From Tricholomella constricta (lineage: Eukaryota > Basidiomycota > Agaricomycetes > Agaricales > Lyophyllaceae): a stretch of DNA of 64,000 bases. The stretch is from NCBI GenBank assembly GCA_013368375.1, contig JAACJP010000006.1, positions 806,001-870,000 of the forward strand. Reading direction: 5' to 3'. The notes below the pieces were generated by a model. That model had not been told where the DNA came from, made no database searches, and was given only the letters and a program-made list of their open reading frames with translations. Both the position numbers and the translations under genes were made by a program. Below, one piece after another: positions 44,916-56,895 of the stretch; the stretch's first letter is position 1; every line of letters begins with the position of its first letter.

Positions 44916-45644
44916 GCAAGAGGTGGTCGATCGTAGAATCGAACACAGAGATCTGCTCGCGTGGAACTTGCGTGGTTCGCTGATACCCGCACGGCAAGAC
45001 GGGTGCCGAACTCAAGCCGAGCCACAGCGTGACAGGCGAAGAGGAGGAGCAAAGGCCAAGGCAAAGACAGGCAAAGAGAATGGACAACACATTTCGTTGC
45101 ACGTAAAGTATTCCTAGATATTGGAGATATGAATATGTATATTGTATATCACACTATAACAGATGGATTGATGTTCTCATCCTGTGTTGACCAGGGCATC
45201 CAAGCTGCGCTGTATCATGGAAAGGTGGAGTATTTTCAAGGGTTGGCGGCTGATGCGGATTTTGATAGGTCAAACGAGACGATGCCGAGTGATTTCTGTA
45301 GCTGCGAAAGGTCGGGATGGTGTAGGAGAGATGTTCAGGCTGATATGATCTTCGGAGATGGGGGTATAGTGCATCTTCAAGCTGTACATTTCCAAGATGG
45401 GGGGCAGAATATGAACAAGATTGTTTATCATTTACAAGAGGTGCATTGTGTAAAGAGGAATCCAAGAGATTGGATTCAAGAACAAGGAGAGTGCCTGTCG
45501 ACGCGCTTAGCTCCTCGGATAGGGAAAGACTGTGACATGATGTGACTGGGAGCCAGGCCGAAGGTCTTGCCGTGTATCAGCGAACCACGCGAATTCCACG
45601 CGAGCAGATCTCTGTGTTCGATTCTTCGATCGACCACCTCTTGC
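44916..45644. repeat. inverted repeat pair, arms of about 85 and 81 bp
   Basis: The left arm 44916-45000 and right arm 45564-45644 are reverse complements with roughly 90% identity (shared core GAATCGAACACAGAGATCTG). 563 bp lie between. A short ORF (45129-45545) is inside but resembles nothing. It may be a fold-back or MITE-like element; I found no clear target duplication. Confidence 0.65.
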
Positions 45645-46661
45645 ATCTCAGCATATTCGTGGTGATATGGCAAGCCATGTGGCGAGCCATGTTTTGTGGT
45701 GCATGGCTAGGGCCTCCACACATGGCATTGCCAACACCTCGACGACCTCGGAAAGAGCTCGGAGGTAATGTTCAACCGTTCGACCACAACGCCTGTACTT
45801 TTTTCAAAAGTAATCGTTTTTCATCTTGGACCCAAGTGCTTAGCGCTTATACTTGGATCGTCACAGACCCATCCAAGAACTAAGCAAAGAAAACGATCAT
45901 GATCGGCTTGTCCAGTCTCGGTCGATAAGGCTGATCAAATTCGACAGGTACCGTTAAACTCGACATCAAGACCATGATCATCAGTGCTTTGAAATAAAGT
46001 TACGTGGTGGTATCGGAAATTTTCTGCACCCGAGCAAGATACTTTTGCCTGTAGTTGCCTCCAAGTTTCAACCTTACCAAGTAGGCAACAAGCCAGCTCC
46101 ATATTAAAGTGATATGGCCAAGGCGACAAATTTCATTTCTCAAGGCGTTGACAGGGCGTTGGCGTTTCAGTTTTCACTGTGTCATCAGCCTGGATACTGC
46201 TTGTTGGCCGCGGATAAAGCATTTTGCCTCAACTCCTTGCCAGGGCCCGGAATATCCCTCCAGGATTGATGATCAAATGTTCAATTCCTGCTACGGCGCT
46301 TTTTTCCTTCGTGCACAACTTTGCCACAGATGATTTGTATATAGCCGCACGTTCTCATCCTTCAACTGTCCAGGCTGCAGTTCGGCGACAATATTTACTC
46401 TAGCCAAAGATCCTGATGTGCAGGGCATCTGTGATGCGCTTCGAGCTTACACCGGAGAGAGGAAGTGATTCAAGAAGTTGGTATCGAGGGACAGGAACTT
46501 TAAGGAAGCTATGCGGCTGTTCGCAAACGCTCAACAATGACGTGGAGTAGAATAGGGGTTGTCTGTAGAATTGTGTTGATTATAACAGTCGACATAGCGG
46601 ATGGAGAGTAGGGCGTAGGGTCTAGCTGAGGCGCCTAAAAGAAAATTAGGCCGGAGAGCCG
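45645..46661. other. intergenic region, nothing recognised
   Basis: About 1 kb between repeat DNA and the heme lyase stop. No ORF is credible and no RNA gene was found. Confidence 0.4.
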
Positions 46662-47566
46662 CTATTTGGGCTCCCGGACTGTATGGTCTGGCTTTTGGTC
46701 GTGTCGAAAGCTCGCCCACGCTTCCTCGGTAGCGACGGCTATGCGCTCCTTCACGCTGCCGAGGCTGTCCAGGGCTGGCCGCACGTCAAGGGAGAAGACA
46801 GGCGAACCATCTGCTTCTGGCGGGGCGGAATAGTAATCGATGACGTAGCGGACCTCTTCGCCAGTTTTGGGGCGTCGGACTATCCAGTCGTGACGATCAA
46901 ATGGTGCCTCTGAGCTGCAAAAAGACATCCCAATGATGGGTTAGCTGCGCGGAAGGGTGAATCTCGTGTTACGTACTTAAATCGCGAGGGAAGCAGCCAT
47001 CCTGCAAACATCCAGAGTCGCGCCTTCGGTGACATCTCACCCGGCCGACCCTTGAACCGTGCAAGCTGAAGGTCGTCATGCCTCAATGACGATATATTTA
47101 GCGTAATCCATGGATGGTATAGCCAAACTCACTCATACTGCCTCTTCTCCCATTTGATAACTTCTAGCCACGCGCGCTCATTTAAAAAGTTATGAATCTC
47201 AACCATCGTCTCCACATGCTCCTCGGGTGTCTCCCACCCCTTCCGCACCAGCGCGTTGTAAAACTGCTGTGGTGATGGATAGTCCCAATTCGCCGACTGA
47301 TCCCGTGGAATAGAGGACTCTGTCCGCTCCGTTGGTAGGTGTATCTTCTGGTCGGGCGCAGGCGCCTGGGCGAGATTTGGCATTTGGTTGAGTGGATTCA
47401 GGCCTTCGTGGTCGATCGGACATTGTGTTGGCTTTGCGGGTGCATTATGCGCGACTGGACATGCAGCCGGCGAAATATCCGCCTTTTTATGGGGAACTGG
47501 GCATCCAGATGCGTCCTCAGAAGTTCTTGTGGACGCAGGAGTGGGAAGAGAAGCTGTCTGTCCCAT
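46662..47566 (-). CDS. CYC3: holocytochrome c synthase (cytochrome c heme lyase)
   Basis: Three exons 47133-47566, 46977-47081, 46662-46914; 792 nt, 263 aa. The protein attaches heme covalently to apocytochrome c in the mitochondrial intermembrane space (family knowledge). Visible marks: three N-terminal Cys-Pro motifs (GCPVPH, ACPVAH, QCPIDH) of the kind called heme regulatory motifs; WDYPSPQQFYNALVRKGWET; VEIHNFLNERAWLEVIKWE, which holds the heme-binding His of the family; and FDRHDWIVRR with GEEVRYVIDYY near the C-terminus. Length is normal. It cannot be told from sequence alone whether it serves cytochrome c or c1 (CYT2). Divergent from the hexose transporter with a long gap. Confidence 0.92.
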
Positions 47567-50303
47567 CGCAAACGAGAATGTATGGAGAGAGGTTGTTTGA
47601 TCCAGTTTATTCGAGATTTTGAAGGCAGCTTAGCCGAGGGCCGAGCACGTGGCTCTGTAATCCTTTACCTGCGACTGGCCACAACTCATGCTCGTTGACC
47701 TCTAGAGTAGTTCCACTAACTTCAACCTGCAGAACCTGACTACATCTGAAAGTGCCTAGCTCAAATCTAATGGTCAATCGGCACATCTGTGCAAAAAGCT
47801 GCTGGAATGAAAATGACTTCTGGGCGTGTTTCCGGACCGTCTCAACTCAGTTTCCGACATCGGTGACGGCCGGGTTGCTCGTTTTGCTTTTAGGCTAGAG
47901 AACATCCTATCTCGATCTATTCTATATGGGTCGCCCACTGGTTCACAAATCTTATCGACTGGGTGAGTGGAACAACTGTGTTGCGAGAAACACAACGATA
48001 TTGGACCTGGCACCGCAAAGGTCCATCCTAAATGGTTCAAATTAACACTGTTATGTAGATAAGTGGCAATCTTCGAAGCCGTAATGTCTCGGAGACGCCA
48101 ATGAGGTCCACTCTTGATCAGACCATGACATCGTAGGCAATCAACTAACACCACGCCATACCTCAATTGAGCTATACCGATGTCTCTTCTCTGAATTTAT
48201 TATGGGCTCCAGAATATCAGGGACCAGGGTGCACACATTCCGTTATATCCCAGGTATTCTCCGATCACTTTTGGACAAGTCCTCAGTACGCGTACATTCC
48301 GGCCGCGTGATGCGGACGACATCGGGCAGGAAGTGCTTCTGTCCAGCTCCGAGCTTCAGCCTGCGCTTCCTCTCTTATTTCCCTCTCTGATCACGGCTTG
48401 GCTTTCGCATCCCGACATCGTCCACCCTTACTGTCACCGGTCCAAGGACTATTATGATCCGTCTCAATGATGCTTAGGGTCATAATGCCCCAAGAATTGC
48501 ACGTCAACGGGGAAGATCTATTCCAAAATTGACGAATAGCCGTTCGAACGGATGACGGAAAGGAACAAAACAAGCCGCCGGCCCGTTATATGTCCAGTCA
48601 TTGCTCTGTGCATCTTTACCTGTTGTTTCCCGGTATGTTTCACGTCTATTTAAATTCCCCTTGGGGTTTTCATTTTCCCGGTGTGGGGGTTGTTATTTCG
48701 TCATTGTTGACATTCAATGGCATTGGGTCTTGCTCCCAACCACCTCTTGGGGCTTTACCATCGTGCACTTTCAGCCGTAGGACTCTTACACAACCTCGCC
48801 GCGCACAGGCTGGAGGTATTCGTTCGTTCATTCCTCCATCTCGTATCTAAACCCTGTCTACTAAAGCTAGATGTTGGGAACCTCAACGTTTCGCGCTGCG
48901 CGGTCAAATTTCCGAGTGCTCATGTCTTCACTCTAGATTCGTCGGTAAAGCTTCTTCATTGTAACACATAAGGGTCACCATATACGCGTTCGTCCGACTT
49001 GTGTGCGGGCCGTTCGGATTGTCAAGGCCGATGACAATGGAAATATTTAAGAGAGAAGCTTCCTCGTGAGTTTCACCCTGCCTTGCATGACCTGAACTCC
49101 TGATTTAGAAGAGCCTTTGCACAAGGTCCATTTCTTCGAAGCACACTTTATTCCCAGAGATGATGGGGAAAATACACCCATTGATGCAACCTTATGGATG
49201 TAATGTGCCCCGGCCTCGGCTGCTCTACCAGCTACTTAAACAGACATCGATCAATCGCTCTTGGCAACCTTATCGGAAAGCGACATGCATGCAGTTGACC
49301 CTACCATGATGAGTGTTACATCAGAGACGTGTTGAACAAAATCACTGAAAATACTCAACTGATTGTGCCGAGACACCTGCCAGTGGGTGGCTGAGCAAGC
49401 GGAACTGAAATGGAAATTATCGTAACTGGAGTACCTGGTCTTGTGCGCGTCTTCGTGTTACCATTACGATATAGTGGCCACCGCCAGGAAGATTTATTCT
49501 GCGAGTCCATCCACACGATTGACGAGTCTCATGTGGGGCCCGCCAGGCACGAATGCCTCCCACACTGATGTCCGCCTTTGCTACTTAGGTGAACACCCAG
49601 CCGAAGAGTATATTGAACACGATCACTACTATCTCCGGATTGGAGAACCATGCGATGTTCAGGCCCCATACCTCCAAACTGGGGCAGGGTGCCATCGATG
49701 AAGGGAGTTATCCGTTCAAGGCGATGGTTTATATCTCAATTCACGAAACCACGCGCTAAATGGTGTAGCCGACGAGTCTGTTTCCACCCAAGGAGAAGCA
49801 TCACATTCACCCGAGGACGTCACCTCGAGAGCGCCCCAATGGGGCCCCAACTGTCCCCACCTTGCTCTTTATGTTCATCAAAAAGACATTGATGCCTGAG
49901 CTCTGGCGTGCTTCCTTTCACGACGTTCCCATTCACACAGTCAGTTATTATCGTTCCGACATCCGTTCGAGTGACGCGCCATGTCCTCTCGCATTTACAC
50001 CCGTACCTCCTGGACTGGTCAACCTCACCCAAACTTTGGTTTCCACTCCGAACTTTCAAATCAGGAGATGTCCGAGGTTCGGGGCTTATGCTTGGAGGCG
50101 GCAACAGGTCGTCGGTTCGCGTGGACATGGTGTGATTGACGAATTTGGTTTGTGGATCAGATCGAATCGGCGATCGATCTGTCCTTGGACTGTTGCTCCT
50201 CCACATGGGTTCTCAACTATAAAATGCGCTCTAGCACCTCAGCTTTGGCTCGACAGCTTCGTACTTTCCCTCTACCCTCAAGTACTTGCATTCTCCCACA
50301 AAA
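47567..50303. other. 2.7-kb intergenic region, no gene recognised
   Basis: It lies between the divergent heme lyase and hexose transporter starts. Short ORFs exist (for example 49441-49701 +, 49862-50452 +) but none has family likeness or consistent splice signals. It probably contains the transporter promoter. Near the transporter, CT-rich tracts (50265-50300) and CAAAA before the ATG are typical of basidiomycete starts. Confidence 0.4.
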
Positions 50304-52600
50304 ATGCCTGGAGGCGCAGTTGCAGGAGGCGAAGGTGTCGGCACCAATGCGCCCAAGGTACTGTCTGCTCCCCTTGTAATGTGTTGCCTCTCTCTCTAAC
50401 GCCGCCACCTCGTCTTTTAGAACAAGATCGCTGGCATTGCCATGACAGGTGAGCTGCGCTTGACTAGTGGACTGTTTTCCACTTTCTCACCGCCGTTTAC
50501 CTCTAGCGTTCAGCGCGTTCGGAGGTATCCTCTTCGGATACGATACTGGAGTAATTAGCGGAGTCAAGGAGATGAAGGATTGGTTAAGGACCTTCGGTCA
50601 CCCAGATGCAAGCAAGTCAACTGGTTATGCCATTTCTTCCTCCAACGAATCCTTGGTCGTCTCTATCCTGTCCGCCGGTACTTTCTTCGGTGCTCTTTTG
50701 GCTGCACCCACCGCTGGTAAGTTCCCTCTGCGTATCCACCGTTAGAGATATTGACGACTACTCAGACTACATGGGCCGAAAATGGGTATGCAAAGACGAA
50801 CATTTTTTAATTGATTTTTAATCTGTCCACAGGGCATCGTCTTCGCCTGTCTTATATTCTCTGCTGGTGTCGCTATGCAAACCGCGGCAACGGAAATTCC
50901 TCTCTTTGTATGTCTTTCCTCATTTTCTTCGTTCCATCCATGTTGATTGATTTCAAGGTCGTCGGTCGTGTCTTCGCTGGTCTCGGCGTCGGTCTCGTTT
51001 CCTGCTTAATTCCAATGTACCAATCCGAATGGTGCGTTCTTTCCACCCACAAGATCAACGTCAAATTCAATTGACGCGTGGTGGTTCGTAGTTCCCCGAA
51101 GTGGATTCGTGGCGCTGTAGTTTCTACATACCAATGGGCTATCACAATTGGTCTGCTCCTCGCCTCCGTTGTCAACAATGCCACTCAAGATCGGGATGAT
51201 CACTCCTCGTATCGTATTCCTGTCGCCATTCAATTCGTATGGGCTGCCATCCTCGCTGGTGGAATGTCTCTCCTCCCCGAGGTATGTTCTACTGCCGGTG
51301 TAAACCTTATAATTTCTAATCGTTTCTTCAGTCTCCCCGTTGGCTCATCAAACGTGGCCGTGACAGCGACGCTGCTGCTTCCCTCAGCAGGCTCACAGGA
51401 TATCGCCCCACTGATCCTGAGGTCGAAATCGAGCTCGATGAGATCCGTGCCAACCTCGAGGTCGAAAGATCTCTTGGCGAAAGCACATACCTCGACTGCT
51501 TCAAGTTCACCAAGAACAAGATCGCCCTGCGAACCCTCACCGGAATCTTCATCCAGGCATGGCAGCAAGTATGTCCGATCTCCTTGATTTGTTCCTGTTC
51601 ACGTTTGATCATCTTTGAATTCTACCTTAGTTGACTGGAAGTAAGTATCATGAGTTGATGAACCCGAAGTCGTGCACTAACACAGTCCAGTTAACTTCAT
51701 TTTTTACTACGGCACAACTTTCTTCAAGAACTCTGGCATCAGCGATCCTTTCCTCATCTCCATTGCTACCAACATCGTCAATGTGTTCATGACCTTACCC
51801 GGAATGTGGGGTGTCGAACGTTTCGGTCGCCGTCGTCTCCTCCTTATCGGTGCCCTGGGAATGTGTATTTGCGAGTTCATCGTTGCCATCGTCGGTGTCA
51901 CGATCTCCGTCCAGAACATTGCCGGACAGAAAGTCCTCATTGCCTTCGTCTGCATTTACATTGTGAGTGGCATCCGTGGCGTTTCTTGACAGGATGACTG
52001 AACAATGATGACAGGCCTTCTTTGCCTCGACGTGGGGACCTATCGCCTGGGTCATTACTGGTGAAATCTTTCCCCTTCAAGTCCGCGCCAAGGCTATGTC
52101 ACTCTCCGTTGCGAGCAATTGGTGAGCTACATCTGACATGATCACTATCAAACGCAATGTATTGATTGCCATGCAAGGCTATGGAACTTTGGCATTGGCT
52201 ATGCGAGTAAGTTCCCTTTCATGTGAACCCGTACATGTCGCATGTAACTGACATGTCTTCCAGCGCCCTACCTCGTTAACAAGGAAGTCGGCTCCGCTGG
52301 CCTTGAGGCCAAAGTGTTTTTCATCTGGGGTTCCACATGCTTCTGCTGCATCATTTTTACATACTTCTGCATCCCCGAGGTACTTCCGTGCTGCGTTGTG
52401 GCACCATTTTACCATTGCTGATGCTTTCGCTCCCGCAGACCAAGGGGCTGTCGCTCGAGCAGATCGATCTAATGTACCAGAACACCATCCCCGTCAAATC
52501 CTTGGAGTACCGCCGACGCCTCATGGCAGAAGGCGACGCGGCTATCCACTCAGAAAAGGGCGACGTGAAACAGGACAATCAATCAGACGAGAAGGTTTAA
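50304..52600 (+). CDS. MFS hexose transporter (sugar porter family)
   Basis: Fourteen exons: 50304-50357, 50421-50448, 50507-50716, 50766-50785, 50833-50907, 50958-51031, 51092-51281, 51332-51568, 51631-51640, 51691-51962, 52015-52121, 52178-52206, 52264-52379, 52439-52600; 1584 nt, 527 aa. Sugar porter signatures in order: AFGGILFGYDTGVISG in TM1, DYMGRKW (loop 2-3), VGRVFAGLGVGLVSCLIPMYQSE, SPRWLIKRGR, QAWQQLTGINFIFYYG (TM7), VERFGRRRLL, WGPIAWVITGEIFPLQVRAKA and PETKGLSLEQID. Twelve helices are expected, plasma membrane. It should carry hexoses by proton symport or facilitation; specificity is unknown. Exons of 10 nt (LTG) and 20 nt (DYMGRKW) are present. Confidence 0.95.
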
Positions 52601-54243
52601 ATTTGACCTGCCGTTCCTTGGGTTTTTGTGATCTCGTTGAAGTCTACTGCATATTTATTGACGCAACAATGGCTAATAGTGTAACACGCAGTCGATGCAA
52701 ATCCTGGCTTCGTTTACCATTCCCCGCATTTACTACATACCTGCACCCACGATTTTTGCACGATGTAGTCTTTTATCTCATAATGAATTCGACGCTTCTT
52801 CTCCCATCTCTAGTGTCTTGGTCAAGGATATGAGCATCTGAAATACTCTATAGATTCGACGAGATCCGTTTTACTCGGCGAACTTTTGCATATTTTAACA
52901 TGTCGAGTTTCCCCCTAGTGACCTGGGATCTTCTCATGACCATGCGGCGCAGTGGTGCAGCTGATGTCTTCTAAGTTCCTTGATCTGTGGAATGGACATG
53001 CGATCTCATCTCTGTTTCCGAGCCTCCGGACTGTGTTCAAACCTTGAATGTGCAACTCCTCAAATGGAAACCGACTGGTTAGCAGCCTCATTTGATGCAT
53101 CCTTGAGAAGTGACCCTATCAAGTTACTGGCTTGTGAATGGACTTGTACACATTTGGTCGTTACCCATGAAAAAAGAAGTGACGGAGGCAAACCCCCTCA
53201 CGCAACGGCTCACAAAATGATCGGATTAAACCGTGCTTCGGACTTGTGTTCGCTGATACGGATGTTGGGCGGAGGATATCATCATAGCCGCCCAACATCA
53301 ACACGGGTCAGTTGAAAGAGCCCTGAAATTGGAGTTACCTTGGTGCTGTTTGTTCGTCATATCACCTTCGCGCCATCCACTCACGTATCTGCATGCCATT
53401 TCTATAGCCATGTTATGTTGCTAAAATAGTGCTCGTCTGTAAATTATAACATGCTTTTTGATTGTTGTGGATATTGCGGATTAGCGTAGCGAGGGCCACA
53501 GACAGGGTCTGAAACGGCTGCAAAGGTGAACAGTTTCGCCCTTGCGAAGGGGCTCGTCAGAGGGCTTAACCGCTACCCTAACTGGTTGGGTCTCTGGACA
53601 CCCTCAGACATTGGGCAGACGGCTGATCCGTGCGTGCCGACCCAGGGCCGAGACTGCCGATCACTCAGCATAACCTGTTAGGGCAACCCTTACAGTGGAG
53701 CGCTATCACACTGGCAAGGGGGAATCCGAAGTTATATTGAAGTACAGTAAACGAAGGTAAGTAGGGCTTACCTGGCAAGGGGGAATCCGAAGAGAATAGT
53801 GTAAAGGATTCCCAAATGCCAGGGGGCCGACTATATACGAGTGTAGGACGTGAGGGCCGGTCCTCCAGAGTGTACTGTACATGTAATAATAACGAATGGT
53901 TTGCGGCGCGTGTATGGACACGTTCCTGACGCTGTCCGATCCTCGTGGCTCAGGGTACGGGCACGAGGCGGGACAGCCGACATCGGGATGTCGGGTGGTC
54001 GGGATCGGCGTCGGGCGCGCGCAGGGAGTGAGGGGAAACGACAGGAAGTGAGTAAGTATGTACACCGACGCTTGGGTCGGAGTGTCGGGTCAGGATCGCA
54101 ATCGGTCGGTCGGGGGCGAGCGCGTGAGTCGGGGAACGATCTGTGAGCGTCGGAGAGCGTGAACAAGAGTTCCCCTGACAGAACCGGACTTGTGTGACCC
54201 CTTCCTGTGTGTACTCTCACCGGAGGTACCGCACGAGATCAGC
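52601..54243. other. intergenic region with repeat-like DNA after about 53.46 kb
   Basis: Downstream of the transporter there is no gene. From about 53460 the composition turns GC-rich. A 21-nt word starting CTGGCAAGGGGGAATCC occurs twice (53711-53731 and 53772-53792), and TGTTAGGGCAACCCTTACA at about 53679 is a 19-nt near-palindrome. These look like pieces of a repeat, but I cannot define its ends. Confidence 0.35.
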
Positions 54244-54248
54244 AATTC

Positions 54249-55990
54249 TGTAAGATTGTTGAGTCTTGAGGTCCTAGCTTCAGTCACAAGTGTGTTTGAT
54301 CCAATTCTATAGTGAGAAGAGTGAGCAACACAGGCGTAGTGAAAGTAAAGCAATGGTAAAAACTAGAGCCCGTGGGAATAAGTATCCGGCATGATATACT
54401 CCAGTGTCACCCAGTCACAACACTTACATTCTCCCCCTCTAGAATCAGCCCCAAGGATGACTCTATCTGGAGAAAAGATGGTGGAAGGGAAAGGGAGACG
54501 AAAAAAGGAAAAAAAAAATGGTTGTACCTGGTAAAACACTACCTAAAGAGTCCATCAGGTAACCAAATGAAAAAGGGGGTCGTCCATCGTCCAGTCGAGT
54601 GAAAACATGTCGGAGTAATTACTCCAAAGGCCCCACCCCCAAGCATGACCTGGGGCTGACGAGGGAATCAGAGGAGGCACGGAGGGAACCGATGTTAGAT
54701 GCTCCCAAGGCCTCTCAACGAAAGAACCAAAGATAGGGCTCGCATGGAACGAATGATAGTCGCGTCGACAGGGTGATGGACAACCGGTAGAAAGGAGGTG
54801 GTCCAGTACCCGGGGTGAGCGAGAGCGTGTCGGAGGAATTACCACAAAGACCCCACCCCCAAGCGTGGCCTGGGGCTGACGAGGGAATCAGAGGAGGCGC
54901 GGAGGGAACCAATGGTAGATGCTCCCAAGGCCTCTCAACGAAAGAACCAGAGATAGGGCGCATATGTAACGACCGCTGCTCGGTGTCAACGAGAGTGATG
55001 GATGATGGTGGATTGGGGACGGAAACACCGTGGAATACCTAGAGGATATACCTCAGAGTACATCTCCAGCCTATGCATGGAGGAAAATGCGGATACTTCA
55101 AGGTCCCATGCAATAAAGCACCAAGGGGTGAGTAGCAAAGGCACTGCAGAGGATGATGACCAGATTTTGGAGCAACCAATATGAATGATGGTAGGAGGGT
55201 ATGGGGAGGTGAAAGAGGCCCAAAATGCGAAGAGAATGAGCCCAGAACCAACCCAAGGTGGTGAGAGATGCTTGGGGTAGGAGGGATGGGGATAAAAGCA
55301 CCAGAACGGGTGCAGGATGCGAACCGTGGTGCGGATAGCTGTAGACCCAGGTATCGACGGAAAGCGGCAGCCAAGGGCTACGCAGCGAACTTGGAATCGA
55401 AGGAATCGGCGCAGTAGGTCGCGAGATATCAGCCAGACAATGTCAAAACATGAAAAGCGATGGTGAGGGGGAAGGAGTTGGCAGAAATGGATGATCCAGG
55501 GGTCGAAATGTGCGCAACAGCGAGGGCCACATCCACGCAGCATTGGCCTAAGAGATACGCGCCTTCGTTCCAAGATATGACCCAAACTTCCTGCCACATC
55601 ATCACCACCCCACCAGGCCCAGTCCCAAACCTCTACCACTCTCCACCCAATCCTTCCAGCAACCAGTAGGACTGGAAAGCGAACTGAATCACTGCCCAGA
55701 GAAGCCTAGAAAGGTGGATAGTCGTCCAGAGAACAGCTCAGAAAGCTGTGGGTGCTGTGCCAGCAGGTCTCTCCACTATAGCCCCAGAGAGGCTGGGAAA
55801 CACAAAAAAGTGTAAGATTGTTGAGTCTTGAGGTCCTAGCTTCAGTCACAAGTGTGTTTGATCCAATTCTATAGTGAGAAGAGCGAGCAACACAGGTGTA
55901 GTGAAAGTAAAGCAATGGTAAAAACTAGAGCCCGTGGGAATAAGTATCCGGCATGATATACTCCAGTGTCACCCAGTCACAACCCTTACA
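54249..55990 (-). mobile_element. 1,742-bp non-autonomous LTR element
   Basis: 180-bp terminal direct repeats (54249-54428, 55811-55990) start TGTAAG and end CTTACA and differ at three sites. AATTC flanks both sides (54244-54248 and 55991-55995), a 5-bp target duplication. A purine tract on the minus strand (rc of 54429-54441, ending GAGGGGGAGAA) next to the left LTR suggests minus orientation. The 1,382-bp interior has no gag or pol. It contains a tandem duplication with a 220-bp period (copies from 54611 and 54831). It must move with proteins of another element, in the manner of TRIM/SMART elements. Confidence 0.85.
54611..54965. repeat. tandem duplication inside the small LTR element
   Basis: Blocks 54611-54745 and 54831-54965 align over about 135 bp (shared CCCACCCCCAAGC and GATGCTCCCAAGGCCTCTC), offset 220 bp. 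Confidence 0.7.
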
Positions 55991-56040
55991 AATTCAGTGC
56001 TCCAGTCCCCGAGGGTCATGGGACAAAGTATCGCCTTACT

Positions 56041-56088
56041 CGAGGATCGAACCCTCGCGCAGTAAATATGGTGTGAACCACTTAGTCA
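56041..56088 (-). other. tRNA-like relic or SINE head (A and B boxes)
   Basis: On the minus strand TGACTAAGTGG (56078-56088) is one mismatch from the A box, and GGTTCGATCC (56044-56053) fits a B box. The T-arm CGAGG-GTTCGAT-CCTCG is a perfect 5-bp stem. Acceptor-stem pairing is poor beyond four pairs, so this is not a functional tRNA by my reading. Confidence 0.35.
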
Positions 56089-56127
56089 GCACCAAAATAG
56101 GCAGTGGCCAATTTGGAGGTCGCGGAA

Positions 56128-56140
56128 TTTTTTTTTTTTT
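56128..56140 (-). other. poly(A) end of a minus-strand LINE or processed copy
   Basis: A run of 13 T on the plus strand, i.e. 13 A on the minus strand. It is in the right orientation to be the 3' tail of the LINE whose endonuclease starts at 57537, but the DNA between is not clearly LINE. Confidence 0.45.
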
Positions 56141-56274
56141 ACAAGGCGAATTTTCTACGTAAGGATGTGTAGCAAGTAAGTAAAATGACAATGAGATTGC
56201 GTAAATACACGTAGTGGCAACGAGGTAGATTTGTACATAGTCTGTGGCCTGAAATCAGCCCTAATTAAATCTTG

Positions 56275-56808
56275 ATGCCCCCGAAAACGAAGCCCCATCT
56301 GAAGGCGGCAGCTGCGAGGGCCAGTGCGGCTGCAGCTGCGGCTCGAAAAGCGACGCACGAGGAGTCGAAATCCATCATCATTGATGTTGATGCTATCGAG
56401 GCCAAAATCGAGGATGAGGTGATGGAAATGATTGACCTTGATGATGACTCGAGTGATTGTGGGTATGAAGGTGGGGTGGAATATCGAAGGGAATCTGAGG
56501 ACGAGGGAGATCCGGAAGATGGGGGCCGTGACCAGGAGGCATACGAGATACTGGATGAGATGCTCCAGGAGATTGATGCTGTCGGACTCCTGGAGCACGA
56601 GAATCGATTGGCGGCTATGCCGTTCAGGACACGTCCGGCAGATTTGGGTGCGTTGGCACTGTTGATGAGACCGAAGGAGAAATCAAAATGGAAGGAGGCT
56701 GAGACGAGCTTGAAGGGATACACAAGGCATTCTGAGAGGACGAAGCGCCGTAAGGACAAGGAAAGACAGGATCTGGCAGAGTTCAAAGCATCCGTACCAA
56801 TGTTGTGA
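56275..56808 (+). CDS. N-terminal part of a transposon-associated protein family (truncated)
   Basis: Opens MPPKTKPHLKAAAARA, then an Ala-rich helix, an acidic Asp/Glu region (IDLDDDSSD), and a basic coiled end with YTRHSERTKRRKDKERQDL, then a stop at 56806. I recall the same start and the same basic motif in large repeated Agaricomycete proteins that continue into a DDE-type region; that continuation is absent here, so this is likely a truncated copy. It lies on the strand opposite the LINE fragment. Confidence 0.4.
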   Translation: MPPKTKPHLKAAAARASAAAAAARKATHEESKSIIIDVDAIEAKIEDEVMEMIDLDDDSSDCGYEGGVEYRRESEDEGDPEDGGRDQEAYEILDEMLQEIDAVGLLEHENRLAAMPFRTRPADLGALALLMRPKEKSKWKEAETSLKGYTRHSERTKRRKDKERQDLAEFKASVPML

Positions 56809-56895
56809 GTTCTGAGCACCTCAAATACCAGTAGAGGCCCCGCTGGTGCCGTCAAGTACGCTACAATGTATGGGCCCGCTGGACTGTGGGACACG

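Noticed and set aside
49190..49240. tRNA-like D-arm (GTAGCTGGTAGAGCAG on the minus strand)
   Set aside because: No B box or closing acceptor stem at a suitable distance.
53831..54220. 129-aa minus-strand ORF, Arg/Pro/Ser-rich
   Set aside because: No family likeness and lies in GC-rich repeat-like DNA; length alone is weak support.
56265..56894. 209-aa minus-strand ORF
   Set aside because: Antisense shadow of the 56275-56808 protein, Ser-rich without motifs.
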